The notes under the pieces: model-generated
The model's database searches: none
Seen by the model: the letters and a program-made list of their open reading frames with translations, nothing else
Told to the model about the DNA's origin: nothing
Shown here: one piece after another, positions 1-9,161 of the stretch
Layout of the letters: each line of letters starts with the position of its first letter
Numbering within the stretch: the stretch's first letter is position 1
Origin: Alentia gelatinosa
Taxonomy: Eukaryota > Annelida > Polychaeta > Phyllodocida > Polynoidae
Length of the DNA stretch: 64,000 bases
Assembly (NCBI GenBank): GCA_950022655.1
Contig: OX465583.1
Span: 68,189,652-68,253,651 of the forward strand
Reading direction: 5' to 3'
Made by a program: the position numbers and the translations under genes

Positions 1-44
1 GGACAAGATGGAGAGAAACTAAAACTTCAATGGCAACACAAGGG

Positions 45-494
45 TAAAGGGGGCGTCCACCAACCACGACAATGGCTTTCCGACAAGGTCCACGGCAGGT
101 CTTCGATTGGAGACCTTGTCATAGCCTTCTCGTGGTTGGTGGACCATAGTTCCCGACAAGAGGCTACAACAAGGCCCCGACAGGCTGCGACACAAAGCTT
201 GTCGGGGGGGTTATCGGGGGCCTTCCTACAAGGTTACGACAAAATCGAACATGTTCGATTTTTGCCACGACAGGAGCCTTGTCGTGGCGTGTTGTGGTTT
301 CCTTGATCTCACTGTCGTGGTGTGTCTGTACCATGGACACCTTTTTTTCGGCAACCAGCGGCGTCTACTACACGCCCCGACAACGCTGTCGCAGAGCTCC
401 CCTCCTCATGACAAGGCTTCGACAAGGCACCGATTAGAACATTCTTGTCAGCGCGTGTCGCAGCCTTGTCGTGGTTGGTGGACACCCCCCTTAA
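45..494. mobile_element. MITE family A, copy 1 (class I ends)
   Basis: Inverted ends pair TAAAGGGGGCGTCCACC on the left with its complement on the right, flanked by TA. The interior is built of repeated GACAAGGC-like words and carries a 16-bp perfect palindrome (ATCGAACATGTTCGAT, 244-259). A second copy lies at 4260-4730. The right end is about 20 bp from the splice donor of the P450 exon at 516-706. No coding capacity. Confidence 0.85.
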
Positions 495-515
495 GGAATA
501 TGATGCAGAACTTAC

Positions 516-706
516 ATTCTAAGGCCCAGCGGAAGAACTGCATCTCTATGTCTGGGATGAGGCCGTCTTGTGTCCTGCACGCCTTGAGGTGCTTTATGAA
601 GTCGTCGGCCACTCCGTCCATGGCCGAGCAGTACCCAAGCACCTCCTTAGGTCGTAACATCTTCTTACTCAGTACCGTGCGGTGACGGTGCCACTCCTCG
701 CCCTGC
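516..706 (-). CDS. Mitochondrial-clan cytochrome P450, third visible exon (C-helix)
   Basis: Internal exon of a haem-thiolate monooxygenase of the animal mitochondrial clan (CYP10/11/24/27-like), which normally acts at the inner mitochondrial membrane with adrenodoxin on sterols or secosteroids. The acceptor is CCATTGCAG on the minus strand and the donor is GTAAGT (510-515). The first base completes the phase-2 Ser codon left by exon 3477-3673. The translation opens QGEEWHRHR, the C-helix WxxxR motif that binds a haem propionate, followed by SKKMLRPKEV, and ends in QFFRWALE. The B-C loop to D/E-helix region fits family spacing. The haem-binding Cys, ExxR and I-helix lie beyond the left edge. 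The exact subfamily and substrate cannot be assigned. Confidence 0.9.
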
Positions 707-721
707 CTGCAATGGTTAAAG

Positions 722-981
722 GGTTTATCCTACCCCTAATAAAAAACCCATCATTGATTTAACATTGGCTAATTTTTTTATGTGGTGTGCCATGATATAA
801 AGTAAAATCTATATACCTGAGAAATAAAAGAATTGAGCAATCAGCAATCAGGAAATATTCAGATGTGTAAATAGTTCCGGCTGCAGAGCAGAAATTCTGA
901 AAGCTGTCAAACATGGGTGAAATTGAATCAGACTTTCCTAATATTATAAAGTCATGGAGACGGGGTAGGTAGGATAAATAC
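722..981 (+). mobile_element. MITE family E copy (class II ends)
   Basis: Ends are TATCCTACCCCTAATA and a complementary GGGGTAGG..GGATA. The interior (ATTGACCAATCAGCGATC, then GCTGTCAAACATGGA) recurs at 2571-2830, 37966-38393, 40812-41057 and 58356-58608. It starts about 15 bp upstream of the acceptor of exon 516-706, inside the P450 intron. Confidence 0.8.
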
Positions 982-1011
982 GAAACCTTTCACTACACTC
1001 CATAGCATCAA

Positions 1012-1195
1012 ATACATAAAGAAGGAACCAACAAGTTTTGGTCAAAGTCGTTCTTCTCCGCGAGATTGATGCGGAGTGATATGAACGAGGTTACAGCCGA
1101 GTGAATGTCAAGTAGCATTCAAATGAGTTGGAAAATGACTTCTTTGACCAAAACGAGTTGCTTTCTGTATTTATCTCACCCCTGTACTCATCTGT
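1012..1195. mobile_element. Foldback MITE family N, copy 1
   Basis: Arms AACAAGTTTTGGTCAAAGTC and TTTGACCAAAACGAGTT are complementary around a central hairpin. The element ends in ATCTCACCCCTGTAC, a class II end. The same element recurs at 41487-41637. Confidence 0.7.
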
Positions 1196-1482
1196 ACCGA
1201 ATAGTAACCTAGACACTGTCAGAAGCGAATGAGACACCTAAATGACGATCAGGAACAATATTTTTGCTGAGAATTCGGCAAGATGGAACAGCCCCTTTAG
1301 GTAGTAACAGTTCTGACCTGTTGAATTTGATTGTTACCTTACCATTTGAATAATTATTTGCATATTCATAACCATTCCACATTTATTAATATCACATGCA
1401 CTTTCGTGAAGCCGTCTCGTTCATACCTTGTGGCCTTGGTAACTAGCAAAGTTTTCTATAGACGATTGCATACCCTGCCTCT

Positions 1483-1860
1483 AAAGCCCAATAAACATCT
1501 ACCGATTTTGAACGGCGACAAAGGAACGGTAATTTGTCTCAGGCGAGGTATCCTAACGGAGTCGGCTGTAGTCGGTAGATGTAGGGCAGCTAGGCAAGGG
1601 TCAGGCAACAATTAGCATCTACAAGATGTTCTTTTGTCGCCGAGGAGTTGTGGCTCGATATTCCTAAATCGGTCACCATAAGTGTATCAACATGTTGATA
1701 AATCTAGTCACCGACAATGGAACGTTGGTAAATGGCCCTTGATTAGGTGGCTGGCACAGGCTGAAGTATTACATAATTCGCCTGGGACAAGTTCACCGAC
1801 TCCTATACGATTTGGGAACTAATCGTTCAATCCTGAATAGGTAGATGTGTATTGGGCTTT
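1483..1860. mobile_element. MITE family Q, copy 1 (class I ends)
   Basis: Ends AAAGCCCAATAAACATCTAC and GTAGATGTGTATTGGGCTTT are complementary over about 24 bp. Interior landmarks are TTGTCGCCGA, AACATGTTGATAAA and GGGACAAGTTCACCGACTCC. This is the most abundant family here, with about ten copies, e.g. 31904-32309, 51438-51797 and 55939-56336. Confidence 0.85.
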
Positions 1861-1959
1861 ATTCTATGTCAAGTAGCCCAATAAGCTTATCGAGCAGGAA
1901 AAATACACAAATAAACGTAATGTAAACCCAGATTGTCATGGTGAACGAGGTGATAAAAT

Positions 1960-2143
1960 CCGTGACCCACGTCAGGCAAATAGGTCATAATCATACATCT
2001 ACCGATGACCTTTGACCCAGCGTGCACTCACGTCATTCTCTACTGAACCTTAAAAGATGAACAGCCCATTACCAGCTTCAGTTGACCCCTCACGGGTAAG
2101 TAGGTCACGTGAACTGAAACTGACCTCTAAGGTCTATAAATAG
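1960..2143. promoter_or_regulatory. Candidate nuclear-receptor response cluster with TATA box, in P450 intron
   Basis: Seven AGGTCA/TGACCY-type half-sites lie in about 165 bp: 1963-1968, 1982-1987, 2006-2011, 2013-2018, 2083-2088, 2102-2107 and 2121-2126. The pair at 2006-2018 reads GGGTCAAAGGTCA on the minus strand, a perfect DR1 as bound by HNF4 or RXR heterodimers. A TATAAATAG box follows at 2135-2143, with an E-box (CACGTG) at 2106-2111. The stretch is not a recognisable copy of any repeat in the window. Its position in an intron of a P450 type often controlled by nuclear receptors is suggestive; function is inference. Confidence 0.45.
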
Positions 2144-2156
2144 AGCCAGGCGATAC

Positions 2157-2262
2157 TACAGTAAAACCTCGCTTAAGGGGGCCACCCCGCCTAAGGGGGC
2201 ACCCCGTTTAAGGGGACACCCCGTTTAAGGGGACACCCCGCTTAAGGGGACCATTTGCTTGG
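2157..2262 (+). repeat. Pogo/Tigger-like terminus followed by a ~20-bp minisatellite
   Basis: TA then CAGTAAAACCTCGCTTAAG resembles a pogo/Tigger terminal inverted repeat in its TA site. It runs straight into about five copies of a CCCCGTTTAAGGGGACAC unit. A matching right end was not found, so this may be a solo or rearranged terminus. Confidence 0.5.
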
Positions 2263-2342
2263 AACAGAAATTTTATTCAGTTTATTTTAACTACGCTTAA
2301 GGGTAGTTAACGTGATATTTTTCCGAAATATCTCATGGGTGT

Positions 2343-2570
2343 TGGATACTTATATATAACATCCAAGGTTACCATGCTGTACAAGTCACAGAACGAGTGA
2401 CGTCGTGTTCCGTACAAACCGTAAATTATCATCGAGTTCTGTGACTTGTACAAGCATGGTTGGACGTTGCATATTTACTATATACCCAAAATTTTAATAA
2501 AATCATTAATTTCATTTGGCTTAACAACCAATATTTTAATAAACGTGTATGGGAAGGTAGTCCGTATTTT
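2343..2570 (-). mobile_element. Foldback element family G with V-type tail
   Basis: Arms TGCTGTACAAGTCACAGAAC and GTTCTGTGACTTGTACAAGC form a long hairpin around CGTTCCGTACAAACCGTAAA. The right side continues with TTTACTATATACCCAAAATT and CAACCAATATTTTAATAAAC. Related copies are at 16772-17060, 57668-58035 and 58831-59178. Confidence 0.75.
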
Positions 2571-2830
2571 CCTTTATCCTACCCCTAATATAAAATCCCA
2601 TAGGCTGAACATTGACTTTCCGTATGCGCCCGTATGTCGCATACAGATAAAAAATCGCTCCTAGGAGCGTACAAAAAATGGACCAATCAGAGATCAGCAG
2701 CTGAAAGTAGTTCCAAGAGCCTTCAGAGCAGCAAGGAGAGCTATATGGAGGACTTAAGAAAGTTTTTTTTCGTGTTTTTTGTTATTATCCTCACATAAAA
2801 ATATCATTCACAGGGGGTAGGATAAAATCA
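2571..2830 (+). mobile_element. MITE family E-like copy
   Basis: Bounded by TTATCCTACCCCTAATA and GGGGGTAGGATAAAATC, with the GACCAATCAGAGATCAG core of family E. Diverged from the copy at 722-981. Confidence 0.7.
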
Positions 2831-2852
2831 AAACCTATTTATTTTAATCTGG

Positions 2853-2958
2853 GCTCACGTATGCGACTCCTGGAGTTTTGGCTCCGGATATCGCTTGGCT
2901 CCGCCTCGTGATATCACTACGCCAACTCCAGTCGTCGCATACGGGAGCCCAGATTAAA
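2853..2958. repeat. Near-perfect hairpin (foldback core)
   Basis: Arms TAATCTGGGCTCACGTATGC and GCATACGGGAGCCCAGATTA pair closely. The apex contains GGATATCGCTTGG..CGATATCACTACGCC-type sequence, the shared apex seen in several class II families. Confidence 0.75.
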
Positions 2959-2974
2959 ACTCATCCGGTTTTAC

Positions 2975-3066
2975 GATAGTATGGACCAGTCGTCCATACA
3001 GTATTTTTATGTTATATGGCGAAACGGTGGGTATTTACAGTATATATATGGCATGGGTATATAGTA
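2975..3066. repeat. Family V terminal fragment
   Basis: Contains TATATGGCGAAACGGTGGGT and GGCATGGGTATATAGTA, matching 5200-5309, 57676-57795 and 58838-58950. Confidence 0.6.
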
Positions 3067-3069
3067 CAA

Positions 3070-3268
3070 TCTATTATCCCACCCCTGGTACAAGCTTAGC
3101 CATAGAAATAACATTAGGAAAAAATACTCAACGATCACCCCCTTAAAGTGATAATACTATGCCACAGCTGTGGCGTAGTGAATTTGAGATGACGTCATAT
3201 GGATTTGCTACATATATTCGAACTATTCTGATATTCTGATGCTATCTAATATCATTGAAAGGGGTGAG
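3070..3268 (+). mobile_element. MITE family U, copy 1 (class II ends)
   Basis: Ends TATCCCACCCCTGGTACAAG and AAAGGGGTGAGATAAAT. The interior carries ATGCCACAGCTGTGGCGTAG and GATGACGTCAT. Inverted copies lie at 43541-43968 and 62412-62634. Confidence 0.75.
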
Positions 3269-3286
3269 ATAAATCCAGAACCGCAT

Positions 3287-3403
3287 TCGAATCCTAAAAT
3301 AGACAATATTCCACTCGTTTGGATGTGCCATAATCGTCACTCGGATTCGCCTCGATGACAATTCGGGTACATCCAAACTCGTGGAGCATTGTCTATTTAT
3401 ACG
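3287..3403. repeat. Hairpin next to P450 exon
   Basis: Arms AGACAATATTCCACTCGTTT and the complementary AACTCGTGGAGCATTGTCT pair around CACTCGGATTCGCCTCGATG. A related hairpin lies at 62300-62410. A class II end (CCAGGGGTGAGA) continues to about 3460, roughly 10 bp from the donor of the next exon. Confidence 0.7.
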
Positions 3404-3476
3404 ATTCTCGATGCAGTTCTATATAAAAGTCTATGGAGAAACAATACCAGGGGTGAGAGAATGGCGGGCCACTCAC

Positions 3477-3673
3477 GAACTGACGGTGCCGAGGGTCAGG
3501 TTGCGTGTCCTGCGGTAATGCGCCAGAGGCTCCATCTCTATGCGGTTGGGGAAACGTCCGTCGACATGGATGACCTTTGCGTACTCTTCTGGGTTAGACA
3601 CAATGACTGACGTCCTGTTGGCAATCGTCTCCTTGTAGACGGGGCCGAACTCCTGTGCCCGGCTCTGCATGGC
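3477..3673 (-). CDS. Mitochondrial-clan cytochrome P450, second visible exon
   Basis: Acceptor CATCTCTCAG, donor GTGAGT (3471-3476). It starts in phase 0, directly continuing exon 5335-5478, and ends in phase 2. The translation begins AMQSRAQEFGPVYKE and contains VIVSNPEEYAKVI and FPNRIEMEPLAHYRR. This is the beta-1 sheet to B-helix region conserved in CYP10, CYP24 and CYP27 (FGPxY..., ...PxRxxMEPxxxYR). Length and phases suit an intact gene, with no stop or frameshift. Class II MITEs begin within 10 bp on the downstream side and about 37 bp on the upstream side, so the exon is a small island between transposons. Confidence 0.92.
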
Positions 3674-3709
3674 CTGAGAGATGGGATTATGATATACAGT
3701 TATAGCATT

Positions 3710-4012
3710 TATCTCACCCCAGATATTTTTTCTCCATAGACTTAACATTGGAAACTCGTATCTAACACCCATTAGATATTTAGGAAAAATATCCAATGGG
3801 GGATAATGTCACAAAGGTTAGCCCATTAGTCAATATTAAGGGTGAGATGAATTAAGAAACCCATTCAAGTTTAGGGTCAGAGCTCGATCCCATCTCATTT
3901 GAATCACATAGTAATTCACGCGGCTTCGCCTTGTGAATTACTACGTGATTCAAACTCGATGGGATATGAGCTCAGACCCTAAACTTTCATGGGTTTCCTC
4001 TATAGTACCTCA
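3710..4012 (+). mobile_element. MITE family F, copy 1 (class II end)
   Basis: Left end ATCTCACCCCAGATATTTTT. The central hairpin has arms GTTTAGGGTCAGAGCTCGAT and its complement, and apex TCACGCGGCTTCGCCTTGTG then AATTACTACGTG. Other copies: 22385-22665, 55160-55490 and a fragment near 62805. Confidence 0.8.
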
Positions 4013-4259
4013 GAGGCAGCACCCACCGACTACGATAAGGTTCCCGATATACCCCGATAGGGCCCCGACAAGAAATGTTCCCGATAGACCCCAATGAACT
4101 ACATAGAATTCTTATCTGGAACTCCAATCGGGGTCCAATTGTCAGCCCAAAAAAATGCGTCAAGGTTTTGATGGTTTCCGATACGTTCCCGATACCAGCA
4201 ACATCATTAGCATACACTACGATTGGATTTGTGTCGGGAATGAATCGGAAACGCTATCG
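4013..4259. repeat. CCCGATA-rich repeat flanking family A copy 2 (left half)
   Basis: Rich in TTCCCGATA and GGGGTCC words that resemble those at 4731-5018. It may be the other half of one larger element that family A copy 2 split, but no clear terminal repeat was found. Confidence 0.4.
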
Positions 4260-4730
4260 TAAAGGCGGGCGTCCACCAACCACGACAAGGCTACGACATG
4301 AGCAGACAAGAAATTTCCAATCGGCGCCTTGTCGCAGCCTTGTCGTAAGAAGGGGGGTCTGTGACAGTGTTGTCGGGGCGTGTCGTAGACGTCACTGGGT
4401 CCCGTAAAAAAGATGTCCATGGTCCCGACACACTACGACAGTGATATCGAGGAAAGCACGACACTTCACGACAATTGTCCAGTCATGGGAAAAATCGAAC
4501 ATGTTCGATTTTGTCATAACCTTGTCGGAAGGCCCCCGACAGGCCCCCGACAAGCTTCCAGTCGCAGCCTGTCGTGGCCTTGTCGTAGAATCTTGTCAGG
4601 AACTGGGGTCCACCAGCCACGACAAGGCTACGACAAGCCTTCCAATCGTAGGTTTGTCGTTGACCTTGTCGGAAACCCATTGTCGTAGCCTTGTCGTAGC
4701 CTTGTCGTGGTTGGTTGACGCCCCTCTTAA
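4260..4730. mobile_element. MITE family A, copy 2
   Basis: Ends AAAGGCGGGCGTCCACCAAC and GTTGGTTGACGCCCCTCTT, flanked by TA on both sides. It shares with copy 1 the central palindrome ATCGAACATGTTCGAT (4494-4509) and the GACAAGGC words. It lies in the P450 intron between exons 5335-5478 and 3477-3673. Confidence 0.85.
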
Positions 4731-5018
4731 TGCACAACCCACCAGAAATTCCAATTGGAATCGCTCTATTCAAATCGGAACGCTTCCCGATTGAATTCTA
4801 ATCGTAGAAAATATCAAACATGTTGAATCCAGACGTAAGGGTTAGGATAAGAATTGCCAAGCGTGCTCTAGTCGTGGTTGACTCGGGATCCGCGTCGTAT
4901 TCTGGCGCCTGCCACGACGATAGGAAAACATTCCCGACAAGAATTCTTCAATTCCAGTCGGGAACTGTATCAGGAAGTCTATTGGGGACCTTTTCGGGGT
5001 GGGAGGGTTCCTGGTCTG
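4731..5018. repeat. CCCGAC-rich repeat flanking family A copy 2 (right half)
   Basis: Contains CTTCCCGATTG, TTCCCGACAAG and CAGTCGGGAACTG words like those at 4013-4259, plus ATCAAACATGTTGAAT, a degraded form of the family A palindrome. Confidence 0.4.
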
Positions 5019-5192
5019 GGTGCACCCCTCTCATAAGATCTCACACTCTCTAAGTGGTAATCTGTACTCTCACTACGCTCTATGGAGAAGAATTCTTAAC
5101 GAACTAGGCCTAGAGCCTTGAGAATCCACTGGCCTGCCTCCCATGCTAAAGACGTACATCAATGCAACCCAAAGATTCCTATAATCTCAATG
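5019..5192. mobile_element. MITE family L, left half
   Basis: Begins GTGCACCCCTCTCATAAG and continues to the AATCTCAATGAT midpoint seen in full copies at 42981-43280 and 52768-53078. The right half is missing and replaced by a family V fragment. Confidence 0.75.
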
Positions 5193-5309
5193 ATTTACGG
5201 AAGTGTTCCGTATTTTCTTGTACGGAACACGGTTCCGTACAGTATTTGTACGTTATATGGCGAAACGGTGCGTATTTACGGTATATACAGCATGGGTATA
5301 TAGTAAATC
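5193..5309. repeat. Family V fragment
   Basis: TACGGAACACGGTTCCGTAC forms a short palindrome. TATATGGCGAAACGGTGCG and GGGTATATAGTAAAT match other V copies. It ends about 22 bp from the splice donor of the next exon. Confidence 0.6.
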
Positions 5310-5334
5310 TGAGTATGACCCGGTAGTGTTTTAC

Positions 5335-5478
5335 CTTGAACATCTTGTTGAACCGGAAGCCGTCCCTCTTCATGTAGTCCCACAGCGTCCCGATGACCAC
5401 GTGACCTTTAGGGCCAGGGATAGCGTCGAATGGTTTGACACCAGGGGGAGCCATCATCGGGCACGACATTACCGCCTC
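5335..5478 (-). CDS. Mitochondrial-clan cytochrome P450, first visible exon
   Basis: Minus-strand exon of exactly 48 codons, acceptor ATATTCCCCCCAG and donor GTAAAA (5329-5334). The translation starts EAVMSCPMMAPPGVKPFDA, then IPGPKG, the proline-rich hinge that follows the mitochondrial targeting peptide, then GTLWDYMKRDGFRFNKMFK. It joins in phase 0 to exon 3477-3673. No start is claimed: the acceptor before EAV suggests an upstream exon with the targeting peptide, which I could not identify to the right. Confidence 0.88.
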
Positions 5479-5730
5479 CTGGGGGGAATATTACATGGAC
5501 ATTGTTATTCAAATGATCAGAGTAGTGTTGGGAAAGATAAAATCATATTCGTGGATAATTCTTTTTCTTTTTTTCTCAAGCTTTTATTCACTTCTTTGTT
5601 TTTATAAAGTTCTTCCAGTGAATTCATGGTCGCAGAAACATCGTTTCATTAGCACATAATGAATTAATTGAAAAAAGTAATATGCGTCCGTATATTACCG
5701 AAAGATTGCCATTTGATAAGTTTGATGTAA

Positions 5731-5967
5731 TGGTAGACTACGGATAAAGATACGTTTTATGTAAATGAACTTTATGAAACTAGGAGCGTTGAAAAGATAT
5801 TATTACAGATAAAAGAACGCAACACGGAAAAATATAAACATGGACCGCACTTTCATGGAAATGATCTATGGAATGTATTACCACGGAATATACAATTGCT
5901 AAGATTTGGCACAGAATTTAAACATAGGAACAGAATATTTGTTAGCAATATAGATATAAGGAAATGA
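5731..5967 (+). pseudogene. LINE-like reverse transcriptase C-terminal remnant
   Basis: An open frame ending at TGA 5965-5967 reads ...HFHGNDLWNVLPRNIQLLRF then EFKHRNRIF. The motif W(N/D)xLP(R/x)xI followed by FKxR is typical of the extreme C-terminus of CR1/jockey-like LINE polymerases. Upstream the frame is closed by stops and no RT catalytic motifs are visible, so this would be a 5'-truncated relic. The match is short; chance is possible. Confidence 0.35.
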
Positions 5968-6368
5968 GATTAGTATCCACGGGGTTACAACGTGTGGGGG
6001 AAAGGAAAAGTCATACTCTTACAGAAATAAACATTTTTGTATTTTCACCCCCGAACAAATCAGGTTAACCATCACAGAAAAGGATTGTACAACTCTGCAA
6101 ATTTAGCTGTAACAAGTTGACACACTATGTGCTTATAGGCATTGAGATTTAGACCGTCCCATCTAGGATATTATCTGCATAATATTCTGCAGTGTTTAAT
6201 TTGCATTTTCTATTTGCTGACATATGAAACTTATATTATCCAGAGTTATTTGCAAAAATCAATAGAATTCAGAAATCACCAAACTACCAGCATTTGTCTT
6301 TAAATTAGGTGGACACAATGCAAATTGGATCCTGTGTGCTGGTCAGCCTGTGTTTCTGCCATTGTACG
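5968..6368. other. AT-rich sequence without recognised features
   Basis: No coding frame or repeat copy recognised. Confidence 0.5.
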
Positions 6369-6905
6369 TAAAGTGGGATTCACACGGTGGGATTCACGTA
6401 CCTCACAGGCCGTTTGTCTGAGACAAATCCTGTTGAGATTTGGTACTGGAACACAATCTCCTCGTGTGAATGACAGGCTTTCATTTTGCTGAGACAATTT
6501 TTTTCTCTTGCAATTGTCGGCGACAATCACCCCTAACAAGGAACAGAATCTCATGAGATTTTGACTTTAAACAGGTTTACAATTTAGAGGGACATTTTGG
6601 TGAGACAAATGTACTTCACACGTTCTCCCCCAGTCTCTGAGTAACAGTGGTCTCAAATAATACCTATTCACATGGGGAAGTACCCTGAGTCGGCGACTGT
6701 GTACCCTGTGCACCCTGTGTACCCTGTGTAGAGGTGTAGGGGTGAGACTATGTACCTGTTAAGTCTTCCCATGTGAATTGAATCCGCCATATTACCCTGA
6801 GACTGTAGGACTTTGTACCCAGCTGGAAATAGTAGCCGACTAGTGCAAAGTTGTGAAGTACACCAGTCTCAGATACATTTGTCCCACCGTGTGAATCTCA
6901 CTTTA
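6369..6905. mobile_element. MITE family D, copy 1 (class I ends)
   Basis: Ends AAAGTGGGATTCACACGG and CCGTGTGAATCTCACTTT, flanked by TA. The interior has GAGACAAATCCTGTTGAGAT near the left and a GTACCCTGTGTACCCTGTG repeat (6690-6730). Relatives: 18540-18664, 32919-33930 and 59880-59997. Confidence 0.85.
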
Positions 6906-7189
6906 GGCCCGGCGTCCACCTACTGCGATATGGCTCCGATATGGTCTACGATGCACCTCCCGACGAAAAATAAAAATCGCATCGGAAGGTCACCTAATAT
7001 CGGGGCAGTTGACCACGTTTCTGTGACTAGACACCGATAAAAACCCCATACAATGCGTAGTGGATTGGCTTGTCTAGACATATCTCTACGATTTTGCACC
7101 TTCCCGATATATCTCCGATATTTGCTTTTTGTAACGGTGCCATATCGGTAGGTCTAAATTTCTATCGTAGTAGGTGGACGCCTGGTCTA
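6905..7189. mobile_element. MITE family B, copy 1 (class I ends)
   Basis: Ends GGCCCGGCGTCCACCTACTG and GTAGTAGGTGGACGCCTGG. The interior has CCGATATATCTCCGATAT. It abuts family D head to tail. The second copy, in opposite orientation, is at 45547-45833. Confidence 0.85.
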
Positions 7190-7847
7190 ATACACCAACT
7201 TACCCAATGTTCAAAAAGATTACGAAGACTATTATGGAGGAAAGCATACCATTGCGAATTCTTAAATGTTTAATTTTAAAGACAAGAATGATGTTATGTG
7301 AATCATGTATGTGTATTGGATATCTTGTAATGTACTAATTTACACGTTATCTATAGTTTATGTAAAAAAAAATTCTTATTCACATCTTCTCTATCGACAT
7401 GGTTGTAGTAAGGTAGGAAACAGGAATGTCAACAATATGAACTCTATGTGGTAACCTGAGGAAGAACAGCATCGGGCAACCAAGCTGACAGGCTGCCATC
7501 TTGCAATTGGTTACTGCGGTTATGTGCTGAAATCATAGACTCCTGAATGTATTAACAAAAGTACCAAAATAAGGAAAACCTGAAAGAAAAACCAAAACCC
7601 ACCAAACTCACGTAAAATACCCCCAGATAAATTCCTACTATCTGAACCGAACAGCCTTTGAAAATGTTAGCAAAAAGGAACTTTGGAAATTGGCCCATCA
7701 TCAGAAATTGCGATTAGCCATCACGTGAGCGTTAACGGGACCGAATGATGCCCGACGGGATCGGTGTCATGTGACCACTGCGTCATTCACCATGTCGGGA
7801 TACGTTTGTTGCTGAGAGCAACAAGTCTTCGGGTAGGTACTGCCTCT
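7190..7847. other. Unassigned unique sequence
   Basis: AT-rich, with a GC-richer block near 7735-7800 (CCCGACGGGATCGGTG and a later CATGTCGGGATACG). No supported gene. Confidence 0.4.
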
Positions 7848-7972
7848 TATCTTAGCCTGGAATAAATGTCCATAGGCTTAACACTAGGAACTCGTTCTCA
7901 AAAGGCTTGCGAGTGCGGTAACTCATTCTCAACGGGTGATAAACAGATAGATATTTCCAGGCTAGGATAAAA
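7848..7972. mobile_element. Short class II MITE
   Basis: Ends TTATCTTAGCCTGGAAATA-like and ATTTCCAGGCTAGGATAAAA are complementary. The interior ACTTAACACTAGGAACTCGTT-type sequence is related to families F and M. Confidence 0.65.
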
Positions 7973-8611
7973 TCAGAAACATGTCATGAAAAGTTTGGAA
8001 AAAAGAAAGTGAATAGAATATACCATTGCATTTTTGTTATGCTAAATAAAGTTTTTGCTGGGGGAAAAAAAAAATTCTAACGACTGGGTATTGTCAAACT
8101 AGATAACATTTGACGTTTCAGTCATTTAGCATTAGAATAGCTCATAAGGAACCAGTTTGATCAGATGATTATCAAAAATGAAATATGACCAAGTGGCGCC
8201 ACTGTCAATTGTAGGATATACCTTGAACATGGCAGTAGGCTCTGGGAACGGCTGACTAGAGTTGGGCACCTTGGCTTTAGGGCAGGTACTTTGGCAGGTA
8301 TTGCGGTTGGCAAGCCATTCTTCTGTTGGACAGTTCCAGGTAGCCACATGTCAATACACACACGCCTAGACACGAAAGCGCATCCAGGGATTCTCTTTAC
8401 CCGAATAGACGTATTTGTAATGGGGCCGATGGCTAGCCACAGGGAGGTACCACGAGATTCAATAAGGTTGTTTGAAGGGATAAGTAGTTGGTTGTGTTGA
8501 CATGCAAAGTTAGCGCAGTGAGGAAAAGGGTGGTATAATGTAAACAACCCCGACCAAAGAATAGTGTGGCTTGAAAATGGATTGAGAACGGTGTCGTATA
8601 GTCATTTTAAG
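7973..8611. other. Unassigned sequence with unrecognised minus-strand frames
   Basis: Two overlapping minus-strand open stretches (8161-8547 and 8132-8347) show no family motif I recognise and no agreement between frames. They may be non-coding. Confidence 0.3.
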
Positions 8612-8858
8612 CCAGAGTTTACATTAGACGACTAATTATGTGGCGACTATAGATCGCCAAGCCAATAGTCATCCGTTGGTGGCAATGTCCACCGCAAAAG
8701 TCGTCGATCTTAAAATGTACCCGAGTGTCTACACTAACGACTATACGTTCTCACAGAATCGCTGCCTGTGTAGACGACCAATTCAAACCCACTTGAAATA
8801 GTCATGGGCGTCAGAGCGTGTTCAGTAGTCACCAGGCGGTGTCTAGTTGTGTAATCTG
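8612..8858 (+). mobile_element. MITE family P, partial copy
   Basis: Starts GAGTTTACATTAGACGACTA and includes GGTGGCAATGTCCACCGCAA and AAGTCGTCGA, as in the 29.2-30.4 kb copies. The right third is missing. Confidence 0.75.
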
Positions 8859-8935
8859 GGAGGTTTTTGATATTAGGAAAGTCCAACTCGATTCTGTCCA
8901 TGTTTAGCAGCTGTCAGAATTTCTGCTCTGCTCCC
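8858..8935 (-). repeat. Family E fragment
   Basis: Reverse-complement match to the family E right arm (GATATTAGGAAAGTCCAACT and CAGCTGTCAGAATTTCTGCT). It abuts the truncated P copy. Confidence 0.65.
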
Positions 8936-9161
8936 ATGGTGTGAATCTACAGTTGATTTAACTGGCCCTTCAATTGAGCACATGTGTTATGTTGACACAT
9001 GATGCACCTTCCAATAAAGAAAGGAATCCCTAAGACTATGCCTGATTTGATATAACAAATAACAGAAATGAGTGTATATAGCATTTACCATATGAATATG
9101 TGCATATCTATTCACATGTAGACCACAGAATACTCCCCAAGGTCCTAAGAATTTAGGAATA

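Noticed and set aside
5203..5607. Plus-strand frame opposite the P450 exon
   Set aside because: Antisense shadow of the exon 5335-5478; the minus strand carries the P450 motifs and splice sites.
8132..8547. Minus-strand gene
   Set aside because: Two frames overlap with Cys/Pro-rich translations, but neither shows a family motif or splice-consistent continuation.
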